From contig JAGHRS010000008.1 of NCBI GenBank assembly GCA_018066285.1, positions 60,864-124,863 on the forward strand: a DNA stretch of 64,000 nucleotides, read 5' to 3'. Numbering within the stretch: the first letter of the stretch is position 1; each line of letters opens with the position of its first letter. The translations under genes were made by a program, and so were the position numbers. This DNA comes from Candidatus Treponema caballi (GTDB lineage Bacteria; Spirochaetota; Spirochaetia; Treponematales; Treponemataceae). Shown piece after piece: positions 41,061 to 49,732 of the stretch. The notes beneath the pieces were generated by a model that saw only the letters and a list, made by a program, of their open reading frames with translations, had not been told where the DNA came from and made no database searches.

Positions 41061-41987
41061 TCAGTTACCGTACAGGTGGCGTGTGTTCGTAAGTACAAGC
41101 TCTGCCAGCTTTTCCGGAGTGATGCCGCGCCGTTCAGCAATATACGCATACGTGTGTTTAATAAGCAAGGGGGAGTTCGGTTTACCGCGTTCTGGTACAG
41201 GAGCCAGATACGGCGCGTCGGTTTCCAGAAGCAGCATGTCATCAGGAATGTAGCGGATAAGCGTATCCATAGCTTCCTGCTTGCTTTTCTTCGTATAGGT
41301 GACGCCGCCACCAAGCGCAATGTACCAGCCAAGGTCAAGGAACTTTCTGGCTTCTTCAATGCTGTAGGAAAAACAGTGAATCTCGCCATTGTTATATCCC
41401 ATGTTTTTTATTGAATCGTACGAGTATTCAAAAGCGTCGCGCGTATGAACCATGACAGGCAGATTAAACTCACGTGCAAGCTCTATCTGCATTTCAAAGA
41501 GCTCGCTTTCTGCGTTGAACATGGCGGCAGAAGCGAAATCAGCTTCATCCCGATGGTCGGCGCCGGCAATGTTCCAATGGTGGTCGTGGCCACATTCACC
41601 AATGCAGCATACAGAAGGAAGTCCGTCTTCTCCCTTGAGTGAGCGTTCCACGACCGAGCGCAATGTTTTAATCTGGGCTTCTCTGTCTTTTATGGCATCA
41701 GGGTCAGGCCATATGCCGGCTGTATAGCGGATGAGAGCGAGAGCTTCTTTTTTGATATCTTCAGGTGAGCGGCCACTGGCAGAAATCATATCTGAAAGAG
41801 TACCGTTCGTTGAAATGCGGGAAAGGGCATCGGTAATGAGTGCGATGCGCTCAGAAAGATCGCCAGCTTTTGTTCCCGCATCAATGACGCAGGGTACATG
41901 GGAAAGCGCAAGTTCTGCAAGAACAGCAGAAAGATCAAATCCGCGTTCAGAGAGATATGAGAGATGGCAGTGTGTATCGGTGAACAT
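41061..41987 (-). CDS. tatD: TatD-family deoxyribonuclease
   Basis: MFTDTHCHLSYL, CIGECGHDHHW, PVMVHTRDAFE, LLLETDAPYLAP. Confidence 0.93.
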   Translation of the reverse strand: MFTDTHCHLSYLSERGFDLSAVLAELALSHVPCVIDAGTKAGDLSERIALITDALSRISTNGTLSDMISASGRSPEDIKKEALALIRYTAGIWPDPDAIKDREAQIKTLRSVVERSLKGEDGLPSVCCIGECGHDHHWNIAGADHRDEADFASAAMFNAESELFEMQIELAREFNLPVMVHTRDAFEYSYDSIKNMGYNNGEIHCFSYSIEEARKFLDLGWYIALGGGVTYTKKSKQEAMDTLIRYIPDDMLLLETDAPYLAPVPERGKPNSPLLIKHTYAYIAERRGITPEKLAELVLTNTRHLYGN

Positions 41988-42055
41988 GAGGTTATTGTAG
42001 CGAATAGGGTGCATGCTTGCAATAAAGGGGTATTTCCGTTAATATTACAATTACT

Positions 42056-42140
42056 GCCGGAATGGTGGAATTGGTAGACACAAGGGACTTAAAATCCCTC
42101 GGCTGTATAAGCTGTGCCAGTTCAAGTCTGGTTTCCGGCA
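42056..42140 (+). tRNA. tRNA-Leu (anticodon TAA)
   Basis: Acceptor stem GCCGGAA/TTCCGGC + A; anticodon stem AGGGA-CTTAAAA-TCCCT; T-loop TTCAAGT; long variable arm; no encoded CCA. Confidence 0.95.
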
Positions 42141-42142
42141 AA

Positions 42143-42178
42143 TAAAAAGGGCTGTTCTGAAGAACAGCCCTTTTTATT
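42143..42178. terminator. Strong terminator after tRNA-Leu
   Basis: AAAAAGGGCTGTTCT GA AGAACAGCCCTTTTT. Confidence 0.9.
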
Positions 42179-42187
42179 TGCCAACGA

Positions 42188-42389
42188 GTTTAGTAGTCTG
42201 CGGTGCAGACTACTAAACGTCGACGGGAGGGTAGACAGTAGAGTAATGCCATAAGGCATCACTCTACCTGGGGCATTGACTTTCTCCGTCGCTGGCGCGA
42301 CTAACGGGCGACAAGAAGGCAGATTGGCTTTTGGAAAGACTTATGAATCTGCCTTCAGACGCGCAAAAACGGGGCGTAGACGCGTTTTT
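42188..42389. repeat. Cluster of consecutive hairpins (intergenic)
   Basis: GTTTAGTAGTCTGC-GGT-GCAGACTACTAAAC; GTAGAGTAATGCC-ATAA-GGCATCACTCTAC; GTCGC-TGGC-GCGAC; GAAGGCAGATT-N20-AATCTGCCTTC; AAAAACG-N11-CGTTTTT. Confidence 0.7.
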
Positions 42390-45277
42390 TAGAGCGGACT
42401 GGCATATTTTACGGTTATGCGTTTTATGGACAGTCCTGACTGGGCAAATCTGAGGGAGAAGAGTGTGTGCTTGCCGATGAGCTGCACATTGTTTGAAATC
42501 TTCTTAACTTTTCCACCCGTTCCGTTGAATGTGTAGGTGCAGATCGGAATACCGTTCAGCTGAAGCAGGACAGGCATCTGGGCAAGTTCCGGAGAATCTG
42601 ATGATGCCTCAATCGTGACCGTGTAGTTTCCAAGGTCTGTAATATCAAGGCATGATGACCAGGTGCTTGCTGCGGATGTGTCTATATCCTTTGCGTCAAT
42701 TTTGATGGATGGCGTTTTCACTTCTACAAGTGACGGAATGGTGTAGTAGGCAACATCCTGGGTGTTTGTCGTACAGGCAGTTTCAGGGCGGTTGATTATT
42801 TCAACAAGGTCACTTCCTTTTGGATGCTCTCCGTCGTTCATCCGCTTCCATGCAGGCGTCTTCTTAAGATACGTGATGATGTTGTCGGCAGCACGTAAAA
42901 GCTCGGCGCGTGTCAGCGTGCCCGCCTTAAGTTCTGCTTCAAGATTGTCACCGTGCAGGTTCTTTGATGAATCAGGACAGACCATGTATATGTCGTTCTG
43001 GGCACGCACCATGCTTGCAAGGTCGCTTCTGGAAGGGCCTTTTGTCTCATCGTTTACCTGAGCCCACCAGTCTGTCATCGTGATTCCGGTAAATCCCCAT
43101 TCTTTCCTGAGGATAATGGTGTTGAGGTCGTAGCTGCCGGCAGTCCATGTTCCGTTGACCGCGCCGTATGTCGTCATGATGACATCAGCACCGGCGTTCT
43201 TTACGGCCATCTCGTATCCTTTAAGATAAATCTCCCGTAAGGCGCGCTGGCTTACGGTACTGCTTACGGAATGGCGGCCGGTCTCCTGGTTGTTGCAGCA
43301 GAAGTGCTTTAACGAGCCTGAGACACCTGCGCTATGAAGGCCGCGGATCGTAGCGGAAGCGAATGTTCCCGTTATTAAAGGGTCTTCAGAGAAATACTCG
43401 AAGTTTCTGCCATTCAGCGGGTAGCGGTGAATGTTGACTCCAGGGCCTAAGAGAATATCGACCTGATGCCAGACCATTTCCTTTCCGGTACATCCGTAGA
43501 GTTTTTCTATCAGTTCAGGATTCCACGTGGAAGCCATCATGGTACCGCACGGCATGCTGAACGCTTGGTCGCCCGTGTCGAGCCTCATGCCGGAAGGTCC
43601 GTCGTCGCAGCAGGCGCACGGAATACCGAGCTCTTTCATGTGCTCTGTGACACCGCCGAATCCTGAAGCTGTTCCCGGCGTGACGCGCGGGCTTCCCATG
43701 CCTTCACCGTGGACGATTGAGATAAGGTCGTCATCGGTGAGCTGCTCGAGAAGCGGAGCGTTTTCAAGGCTTGAGAGCATGACGCTGTATTTAGTCTTTT
43801 CTTTGGAGAGCGCTTCATCCCTGTGCTGTACCTGGCAGGGCTTCTTTGCAGTAAGACGCTGTCTGGTGAATGTGTAGCGGTTGCCATATTTGTCGGGAGT
43901 ACCTGTCACATCAAGTTTCCCTGTCTTGCCAATAAGGGATGGATGGAAGCGGTCAAACGTGACGGAAGGAGCAAGCGCTTCGTGCAGTGTCTCTGTCACC
44001 ACCGGCTTTTCAAGTTCAAAGGCTCCGATTAAAGTTGCGCTTCTTACATCCGTGCCAAGATAGAAGCTGTATGTGCCTTTTTCAAGGACCATGCATGATT
44101 TGTTTCCTGTGACGCCCGTGTCATCAAAGCTTGCGAAGTCTGCAAAAGACACTTCAAAAGCAAGGTTTGCCGTTTCTTCCGGAGCAAGCAGTTCTGTTTT
44201 CTTGAAGCCAATGAGGCAGCGTGAAGGCTGACCAAGAAGCCCCTGCGGCTTTTCTACATAGAGCTGGACGGTTTCTTTTCCGCTGAAAGCAGTTTTTCCT
44301 GTGTTGGTGACCTCACAGCTTACCTGAAGCGTCGGAATCGCAGCTTCAATACCTGGAAGCGGTTCAATCACTGAAAATCTGTGCGGCCGTATGCTGAAAT
44401 CTGCGTAACTTAAGCCGAACCCAAACGGATAGAGTACCTTTTCGCGTGCTGCCGTCTCGAAATAACGGTAGCCGACATAGATGTCTTCCTGATAGAGCGC
44501 AATGTCGGTATCTCCGAAGTTGCCGTAAGCGGGATAATCTGTGATTGAAGAAGCGACCGTATCGGTCAGCTTGCCGGATGGAGACACTTTTCCGGTAAGG
44601 ACATCAGCTATGCCAAGGCCTCCGGTCATGCCGCCCTGCCAGGAAAGAAGGACTGCATCAGGTGAAAAGTCGCCGATGAAGCTCATGTCGATGAGGTTTC
44701 CTGTGTTAAGGACGACGACCATGCGCTTGAAAGCGGAGCGCACCGTAGAAAGCATCTCTTCTTCTGTTGCGGTGAGCTGGAAGGAGCCTGCGTCTGCAGT
44801 GTTGTCGTGGTCTTCGCCTGCGGTGCGGGCAATGATGACGAGGGCTGCGTCAGTACGGGATGCTGCGGAGGATGCGAGTTCTTCGCTTACGGACATTTCT
44901 GCCTGACTCCAGGGCTCCGCGCCCCAGCCCATGCCTTTCACGACCGGATTTGCCTTGTCCCACGCGTCGTACACGGAAGCGAGTTCAGCGTCAATCGTAA
45001 GATGCGGCTGATCAGCTTTGGAAGAGCCTGCAGCGGCAGGTGCGCGCTCTGCTTCGAGTGCTTCGACTATGCTCCAGATATGGTCTACGTTTACCATACC
45101 GCCAGAGCCTGTGCCGCTGTTGTAGTAATGTGTCTGCATGCGTCCGAAAACGGCGAGGCGGGTGCCCGTTTCAAAGGGAAGGGCGTTTTTATCGTTCTTC
45201 AGCAGGATGCAGCCTTCGCGTGCTACCTGGCGTGAAGTTTCAAGATATTCGTTCCAGTCAAGAATGTGCTTTTCCAT
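42389..45277 (-). CDS. Glycoside hydrolase family 3 beta-glucosidase (domains in reversed order)
   Basis: REGCILLKNDKNALPF, HDNTADAGSF, FGFGLSYADF precede GPSGMRLD, LGPGVNIHRYPLNGRNFEYFSEDP, KHFCCNNQETGR, MTDWWA. Start 45277 or 45295. Confidence 0.9.
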   Translation of the reverse strand: MEKHILDWNEYLETSRQVAREGCILLKNDKNALPFETGTRLAVFGRMQTHYYNSGTGSGGMVNVDHIWSIVEALEAERAPAAAGSSKADQPHLTIDAELASVYDAWDKANPVVKGMGWGAEPWSQAEMSVSEELASSAASRTDAALVIIARTAGEDHDNTADAGSFQLTATEEEMLSTVRSAFKRMVVVLNTGNLIDMSFIGDFSPDAVLLSWQGGMTGGLGIADVLTGKVSPSGKLTDTVASSITDYPAYGNFGDTDIALYQEDIYVGYRYFETAAREKVLYPFGFGLSYADFSIRPHRFSVIEPLPGIEAAIPTLQVSCEVTNTGKTAFSGKETVQLYVEKPQGLLGQPSRCLIGFKKTELLAPEETANLAFEVSFADFASFDDTGVTGNKSCMVLEKGTYSFYLGTDVRSATLIGAFELEKPVVTETLHEALAPSVTFDRFHPSLIGKTGKLDVTGTPDKYGNRYTFTRQRLTAKKPCQVQHRDEALSKEKTKYSVMLSSLENAPLLEQLTDDDLISIVHGEGMGSPRVTPGTASGFGGVTEHMKELGIPCACCDDGPSGMRLDTGDQAFSMPCGTMMASTWNPELIEKLYGCTGKEMVWHQVDILLGPGVNIHRYPLNGRNFEYFSEDPLITGTFASATIRGLHSAGVSGSLKHFCCNNQETGRHSVSSTVSQRALREIYLKGYEMAVKNAGADVIMTTYGAVNGTWTAGSYDLNTIILRKEWGFTGITMTDWWAQVNDETKGPSRSDLASMVRAQNDIYMVCPDSSKNLHGDNLEAELKAGTLTRAELLRAADNIITYLKKTPAWKRMNDGEHPKGSDLVEIINRPETACTTNTQDVAYYTIPSLVEVKTPSIKIDAKDIDTSAASTWSSCLDITDLGNYTVTIEASSDSPELAQMPVLLQLNGIPICTYTFNGTGGKVKKISNNVQLIGKHTLFSLRFAQSGLSIKRITVKYASPL

Positions 45278-45314
45278 AAGCGTAGTATACTCCATAAAAG
45301 AATTATATACAAAA

Positions 45315-45329
45315 GTTACAAAATGTAAC
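45315..45329. promoter_or_regulatory. Palindrome GTTACA-AAA-TGTAAC between divergent genes
   Basis: Perfect 6-bp arms just upstream of TATAAT (minus strand, 45302-45307) of the GH3 gene. Confidence 0.45.
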
Positions 45330-45407
45330 CTGGGTGCACTATACTTTATGTCGGAGTTTCTTGGAAAAGTGCAGTCAGTATAAAAAAAATATGCTATACT
45401 TTGTTCC

Positions 45408-46208
45408 ATGAAAATCACGATTTTTACCGTTCAGGACAGGCAGAATGCCCTTGATTTCATCCAGAAAATAACTAAAGAATGTGACCAGATTGCAGCTCTT
45501 GTGCAGGTTGGTTCCGGTGCAAAGGGTTTCACTGATGCATATTCAGATCTGGATTTTGTCATTGCGCTTGATACAGCAGAATCCATGCTCAGCGTCATGG
45601 ATTACATGCATCAGAAAATAACGGAAAAGTATGAAGTTGTTTATTTTTCACAGGAAGAAACGCGGCATCTTCAGTGCTATGTTTTGTCGAACCTTCTTGA
45701 AATAGACATTGGTTTTGGCAGTTACCAGAATGCAGCCGCCTGGAAACCTGCGTTCAAAGTGTTGTGGGATTCAACCGGTGTTGTTGAAGACAAAATGATT
45801 ACATCGCGCGAATGGATGGACAATGTCATTTTTGGCGATAAGCAGAAAAAAGACGTAGCCGCTGCATGCGATTCAGTCTGGGCACGCTTAATGCATGCTT
45901 CCGTTGCAATAAGAAGGGGTAACTTCCTCCGTGCAGTTGGTGAACTTGAGAATGCCCGCAAAATGTACATCGACTTACTTGGTAACCGTTACCGGCTTGA
46001 AAGCGGCCTTAACCGCGAAATGGACAAACTGCCTGAAAATGAAAAAGTTGCCATAAAAAGCACATTTGTCATGAGCGAAAAACCTGAAGATTTGTGGACT
46101 GCCTTAAAAAATCTTACAGAGCTTGTTTACAAAGAGCTTGAAGGAAATCCTGTCGCGATAACAAAAGACATGTTATACAGGTATTATGATAACGGAACTG
46201 TAGAATGA
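45408..46208 (+). CDS. Nucleotidyltransferase-fold protein (KNTase-like)
   Basis: VQVGSGAKGFTDAYSDLDFVIAL (GS..A.G..D..SDLD). Confidence 0.75.
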   Translation: MKITIFTVQDRQNALDFIQKITKECDQIAALVQVGSGAKGFTDAYSDLDFVIALDTAESMLSVMDYMHQKITEKYEVVYFSQEETRHLQCYVLSNLLEIDIGFGSYQNAAAWKPAFKVLWDSTGVVEDKMITSREWMDNVIFGDKQKKDVAAACDSVWARLMHASVAIRRGNFLRAVGELENARKMYIDLLGNRYRLESGLNREMDKLPENEKVAIKSTFVMSEKPEDLWTALKNLTELVYKELEGNPVAITKDMLYRYYDNGTVE

Positions 46209-46471
46209 ACTCGATTGAAGAAAAGAAACACAAGACGATTCGTGAAGCCCAGTTTGACCGGCGCCTTCAGGAAACAAAAAAGCAGATAGACCAGATTTTT
46301 GACGGTATTGAGATAAAGAAACATCTCGGTGAAAACAGCTACGTCCATCACACGGGAACAAAGGCGTTTTACCTTGATGAAGTAGTGAAGTGCTTTGAAG
46401 GAAAAGGGTACATTGTAAAAATGATGCCCACTGAATCTGTCGTATCTTACAAGATATATGTGGGATGGTAG
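46205..46471 (+). CDS. Hypothetical protein
   Basis: ORF overlapping preceding stop codon. Confidence 0.5.
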   Translation: MNSIEEKKHKTIREAQFDRRLQETKKQIDQIFDGIEIKKHLGENSYVHHTGTKAFYLDEVVKCFEGKGYIVKMMPTESVVSYKIYVGW

Positions 46472-46477
46472 CCAGCC

Positions 46478-46565
46478 GGTCGTGCGGCGTCCTGCCGCCC
46501 GACCTTCCCGAGTTTCGAGCTGGCGCTCAAAACTCGTCTGCTTTATGCGGCCGTCCATGGCCGCA
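46478..46565. repeat. Three consecutive hairpins (intergenic)
   Basis: GGTCGTGCGGC-GTCCT-GCCGCCCGACC; CGAGTTTCGAGC-TGGC-GCTCAAAACTCG; TGCGGCC-GTCCAT-GGCCGCA. Confidence 0.65.
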
Positions 46566-46571
46566 GACATG

Positions 46572-47597
46572 TTATTTAATCTCGTAGATCCAGCCGGTCG
46601 GGGCTTCCAGGCGGCCCATCTGGATGCCAGTCAGGGTGTCGTAGAGCTTGGTGAGAACTGGTCCCATCTCGTTCTTGCCTTCGTTGAAGACAATTTCCTT
46701 TCCGTGGTCGTTGATCTTGCCGATCGGGCTGATGACTGCTGCTGTACCGCAAAGACCGCACTCAACAAAGCTGTCGAGCTCGTTCTTGTTTACCGGGCGC
46801 TCCTCAACTTCCATGCCGCAGTAATCCTTTGCTACAGAGAGCAGTGAGCGGCGTGTGATTGAAGGAAGGATTGAGTTTGACTTAGGTGTAACGAGCTTGC
46901 CATCCTTTGTTACGAAGATGATGTTTGCTCCACCAGTTTCTTCAATGTATGTGTGGGTTGCAGGGTCTGTATACATGTTTTCAGCAAATCCGCAGTTATG
47001 TGCGTCAACGATGTTGTGAAGGCTCATTGCATAGTTGAGTCCTGCCTTGATGTCACCTGTTCCGTGTGGTGCAGCGCGGTCAAGGTCTGACATGCGGACG
47101 GTGATTGGCTTTACGCCGCCTTTGAAGTATGGTCCGACCGGTGTTACCAGGATGCGGAACTGATATTCTTCAGCTGGCTTTACACCGATGACCGGACTTG
47201 AACCGAACATGTACGGGCGGATGTAGAGTGTTGCGCCTGTTCCGTATGGTGGAACGTAGTCGATGTTTGCCTTTACAGTGTCGAGAACGGCCTGAATGAA
47301 TCTTTCCTTAGGGAATACAGGCATTTCAAGGCGCTTGCAGGAGTTTTCCATGCGCTCTGCGTTAAGGTCAGGGCGGAAGGTAACGATGCGTCCGTCAGCC
47401 GTTGTGTAGGCCTTCATGCCTTCAAAGCATGTCTGTGCGTACTGAAGTACACCTGCGCATTCGCTGATGACGACTTTATCATCATCCGTGATGGTTCCAT
47501 CATCCCATTTGCCGTCCTTGAAGTTAGCGACAAATCTCTTGTCTGTCTTGATATATCCGAAAGACAGGTTTGACCAGTCAAGATCTTTCTTTGCCAT
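46572..47597 (-). CDS. ilvE: Branched-chain amino-acid aminotransferase
   Basis: CFEGMKAYTTADGRIVTFRPDLNAERM, YIRPYMFGSSPVIGVKPAEEY, SLLSVAKDYCGMEVEERPV. Confidence 0.95.
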   Translation of the reverse strand: MAKKDLDWSNLSFGYIKTDKRFVANFKDGKWDDGTITDDDKVVISECAGVLQYAQTCFEGMKAYTTADGRIVTFRPDLNAERMENSCKRLEMPVFPKERFIQAVLDTVKANIDYVPPYGTGATLYIRPYMFGSSPVIGVKPAEEYQFRILVTPVGPYFKGGVKPITVRMSDLDRAAPHGTGDIKAGLNYAMSLHNIVDAHNCGFAENMYTDPATHTYIEETGGANIIFVTKDGKLVTPKSNSILPSITRRSLLSVAKDYCGMEVEERPVNKNELDSFVECGLCGTAAVISPIGKINDHGKEIVFNEGKNEMGPVLTKLYDTLTGIQMGRLEAPTGWIYEIK

Positions 47598-47755
47598 GGA
47601 TAGACTCCTTTTATTATTGATATTTTCATTGTAGCGTAACTTTAAAAATAATGCAAGTACTTTAGTATTGTTAAAGATTTGCCACTTATCCCGAAAAATG
47701 ACCACCTGTCGCTGAAAAGCGTACAGGCGGGAACTGCTCAGTTATACTCAGAACC

Positions 47756-48322
47756 ATGAAAAGAGTTACAGTTTTTTTACTTTTGGTCGCACTTATGTGC
47801 AGCGTTGGTTTTGCAGAGGACATGAGCTTTGCAGAAGGTACGTTCGTCAGCGGAGGATTCTGGAGTTGTGAAGGCAACAGATCCGGTGGTTTCGGTGAGT
47901 TCGGTTTTGCCCTTGTGGAAGAAAGCAAAAATGGTTTTGTACTTCGTGACTGCATCACTCTCGGTGGCTATGGAAATACTGTTACTGACAGCAACGGTAT
48001 GAAGTTCGGAGAAGGCATCATCGGGGATAAGCTCATGATTGGCGGTGTTACAGACTGCTCTCTGTTCAAAGTGCGGAGTTACGGTTTCATGGGAGCGGGA
48101 ATTGGCCTGTGGGGAGATGAAACTTACGGATTTGCAGAAGGAGCTCCTATGCTTGAACTGTCTTTTGGCGGCGGGTTTGAGTTCCAGTATGCAGCATCAA
48201 CCGCGTTTGTCATTGAGTTCGGAGGGCGCTGCGAAGGACCTGTAGGAAGCGAGAAAGACCGGTATCAGGCCTATACAAACTCATCTCCTCTTCTTACAAT
48301 TGGATTCAGAACACTACAGTAG
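47756..48322 (+). CDS. Hypothetical secreted protein
   Basis: Signal peptide MKRVTVFLLLVALMCSVGFA, Gly-rich beta-like body. Confidence 0.55.
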   Translation: MKRVTVFLLLVALMCSVGFAEDMSFAEGTFVSGGFWSCEGNRSGGFGEFGFALVEESKNGFVLRDCITLGGYGNTVTDSNGMKFGEGIIGDKLMIGGVTDCSLFKVRSYGFMGAGIGLWGDETYGFAEGAPMLELSFGGGFEFQYAASTAFVIEFGGRCEGPVGSEKDRYQAYTNSSPLLTIGFRTLQ

Positions 48323-48359
48323 GCATACTGCCAGATTGTCGTTCATCAGAGAGGTGGTT

Positions 48360-48824
48360 TTGAAAACTGAAATACAAATCGAGAGATGTACTGAGCCATT
48401 CTGTGTTATTCATGCAGAGGAAAAAACATCCGGCATTATGGAACTGGCAGAGAAAATCAGCATGTTCAACCCGGATGGCAGAACAGTTCTGCTTAACGGA
48501 TGGGATGGAGACTATTGCATTCAGCTGAAGCCATCAGACATATTCAGGATATTCAGCCAGGATAAGAAGGTCTTTGTTCAGATCCGGAAAGAAACACTGC
48601 TCTTCAAAATGCGTCTGTATGAATTTGAGGAACTGGCAAAGAAATGCGGCTGGACGAGATTCATCCGTATATCCAACACGGATATCGTTAATTTTGATAA
48701 TGCAGAGGGACTTGATATGTCCTTGAGTGGCGTCATCCGCGTCAATCTGAACAATGGTGAATATGCTGTTGTTTCCCGTCGTTTTGTCAGCAGGATCAGA
48801 GGTGAGTTATGTTTAAGGAAATAG
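48360..48824 (+). CDS. LytTR-domain DNA-binding protein
   Basis: FIRISNTDIVNFDNAEGLDMSLSGVIRVNLNNGEYAVVSRRFVSRIRG fits the LytTR pattern; partner of DUF3021. Start uncertain (ORF from 48300). Confidence 0.75.
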   Translation: MKTEIQIERCTEPFCVIHAEEKTSGIMELAEKISMFNPDGRTVLLNGWDGDYCIQLKPSDIFRIFSQDKKVFVQIRKETLLFKMRLYEFEELAKKCGWTRFIRISNTDIVNFDNAEGLDMSLSGVIRVNLNNGEYAVVSRRFVSRIRGELCLRK

Positions 48825-49252
48825 TAAAAAGAGGCCTTTTAGGCTTCATGATAGGAGTATTCATTGGGGAGACGATGTTGATCATCAATTCCCTGCTTGC
48901 TGGTAAAGGTGTTTTCTACCCGATTAATCCGCTGCTCATTTCAGGAAACGGAGCGCAGCTGTCCCTGGTCGTCATCCAGTATATAATGACCGGCATCATC
49001 GGCATGACGTTTGCTGCTTCATCCGTGATTTTTGAAATGGAAAACTGGGGATTACTCAGGCAGACGGCCGTTCATTTCATCATTACATCTGTTGTGATGT
49101 ACATATGCGGCTTCATCTGCAACTGGTTCCCGCACAATTTCAAGAGTACGGCCATCTGGTTTGGTGTGTTCATTATAATCTACCTGCTGTTCTGGACAGG
49201 CTTTACCATCTACTACCGGGTTGTTATCAGAAAGATTAACGATGCAATGTAA
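48809..49252 (+). CDS. DUF3021-like four-TM membrane protein
   Basis: Four hydrophobic helices, overlaps upstream LytTR gene. Confidence 0.65.
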   Translation: MFKEIVKRGLLGFMIGVFIGETMLIINSLLAGKGVFYPINPLLISGNGAQLSLVVIQYIMTGIIGMTFAASSVIFEMENWGLLRQTAVHFIITSVVMYICGFICNWFPHNFKSTAIWFGVFIIIYLLFWTGFTIYYRVVIRKINDAM

Positions 49253-49262
49253 TTGCGGGAAC

Positions 49263-49411
49263 TTCAGCTTTTCCTGAGCGTGAACAGGTACTCGTTCACG
49301 TGGATGGGCCGGTTCTTCAGGTTCCGTGAGCCACGGAACGTATTGTAATTGAGTGCCGTTGTATTTACCGTTCCGTACCGGCCCAGCATCTGCTGCATCT
49401 GGTCAAAGCTG
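49263..49411 (-). pseudogene. 3'-terminal fragment of a D12-class adenine MTase gene
   Basis: 149-bp ungapped match to 51657-51805 with about 11 differences by eye, including the stop codon. Confidence 0.85.
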
Positions 49412-49412
49412 T

Positions 49413-49649
49413 TGTTCTTCATTGTCCTCTGTCACTATTGGAAGCAGCGGCGGTACATCATATAGTTCCTGGGTCAAATGTATCTATTTCCCTGACACAA
49501 TCAGTACTGTAAGTTATACTAATGGCGATTCTTACACTAACAACCCAATGAACTATATTCAGCATTTCTATGTAAAAGAGAAAGGTGCTTCTGACTATCA
49601 CACCGTACTTGATAGTGATGGATGGTATATCCTAACCCGTATTGATTGA
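49413..49649 (+). pseudogene. Possible truncated 3' end of an unrelated gene
   Basis: ORF track 49353-49649 begins inside the antisense MTase fragment; only the downstream part looks native. Confidence 0.35.
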
Positions 49650-49732
49650 ATATGAAAATAAACACATAAGTGTGCTATAAACCGTAAATTATTATTTTGT
49701 ATCTTTGAAAAAGTATTTTATAGTGTACTTGT

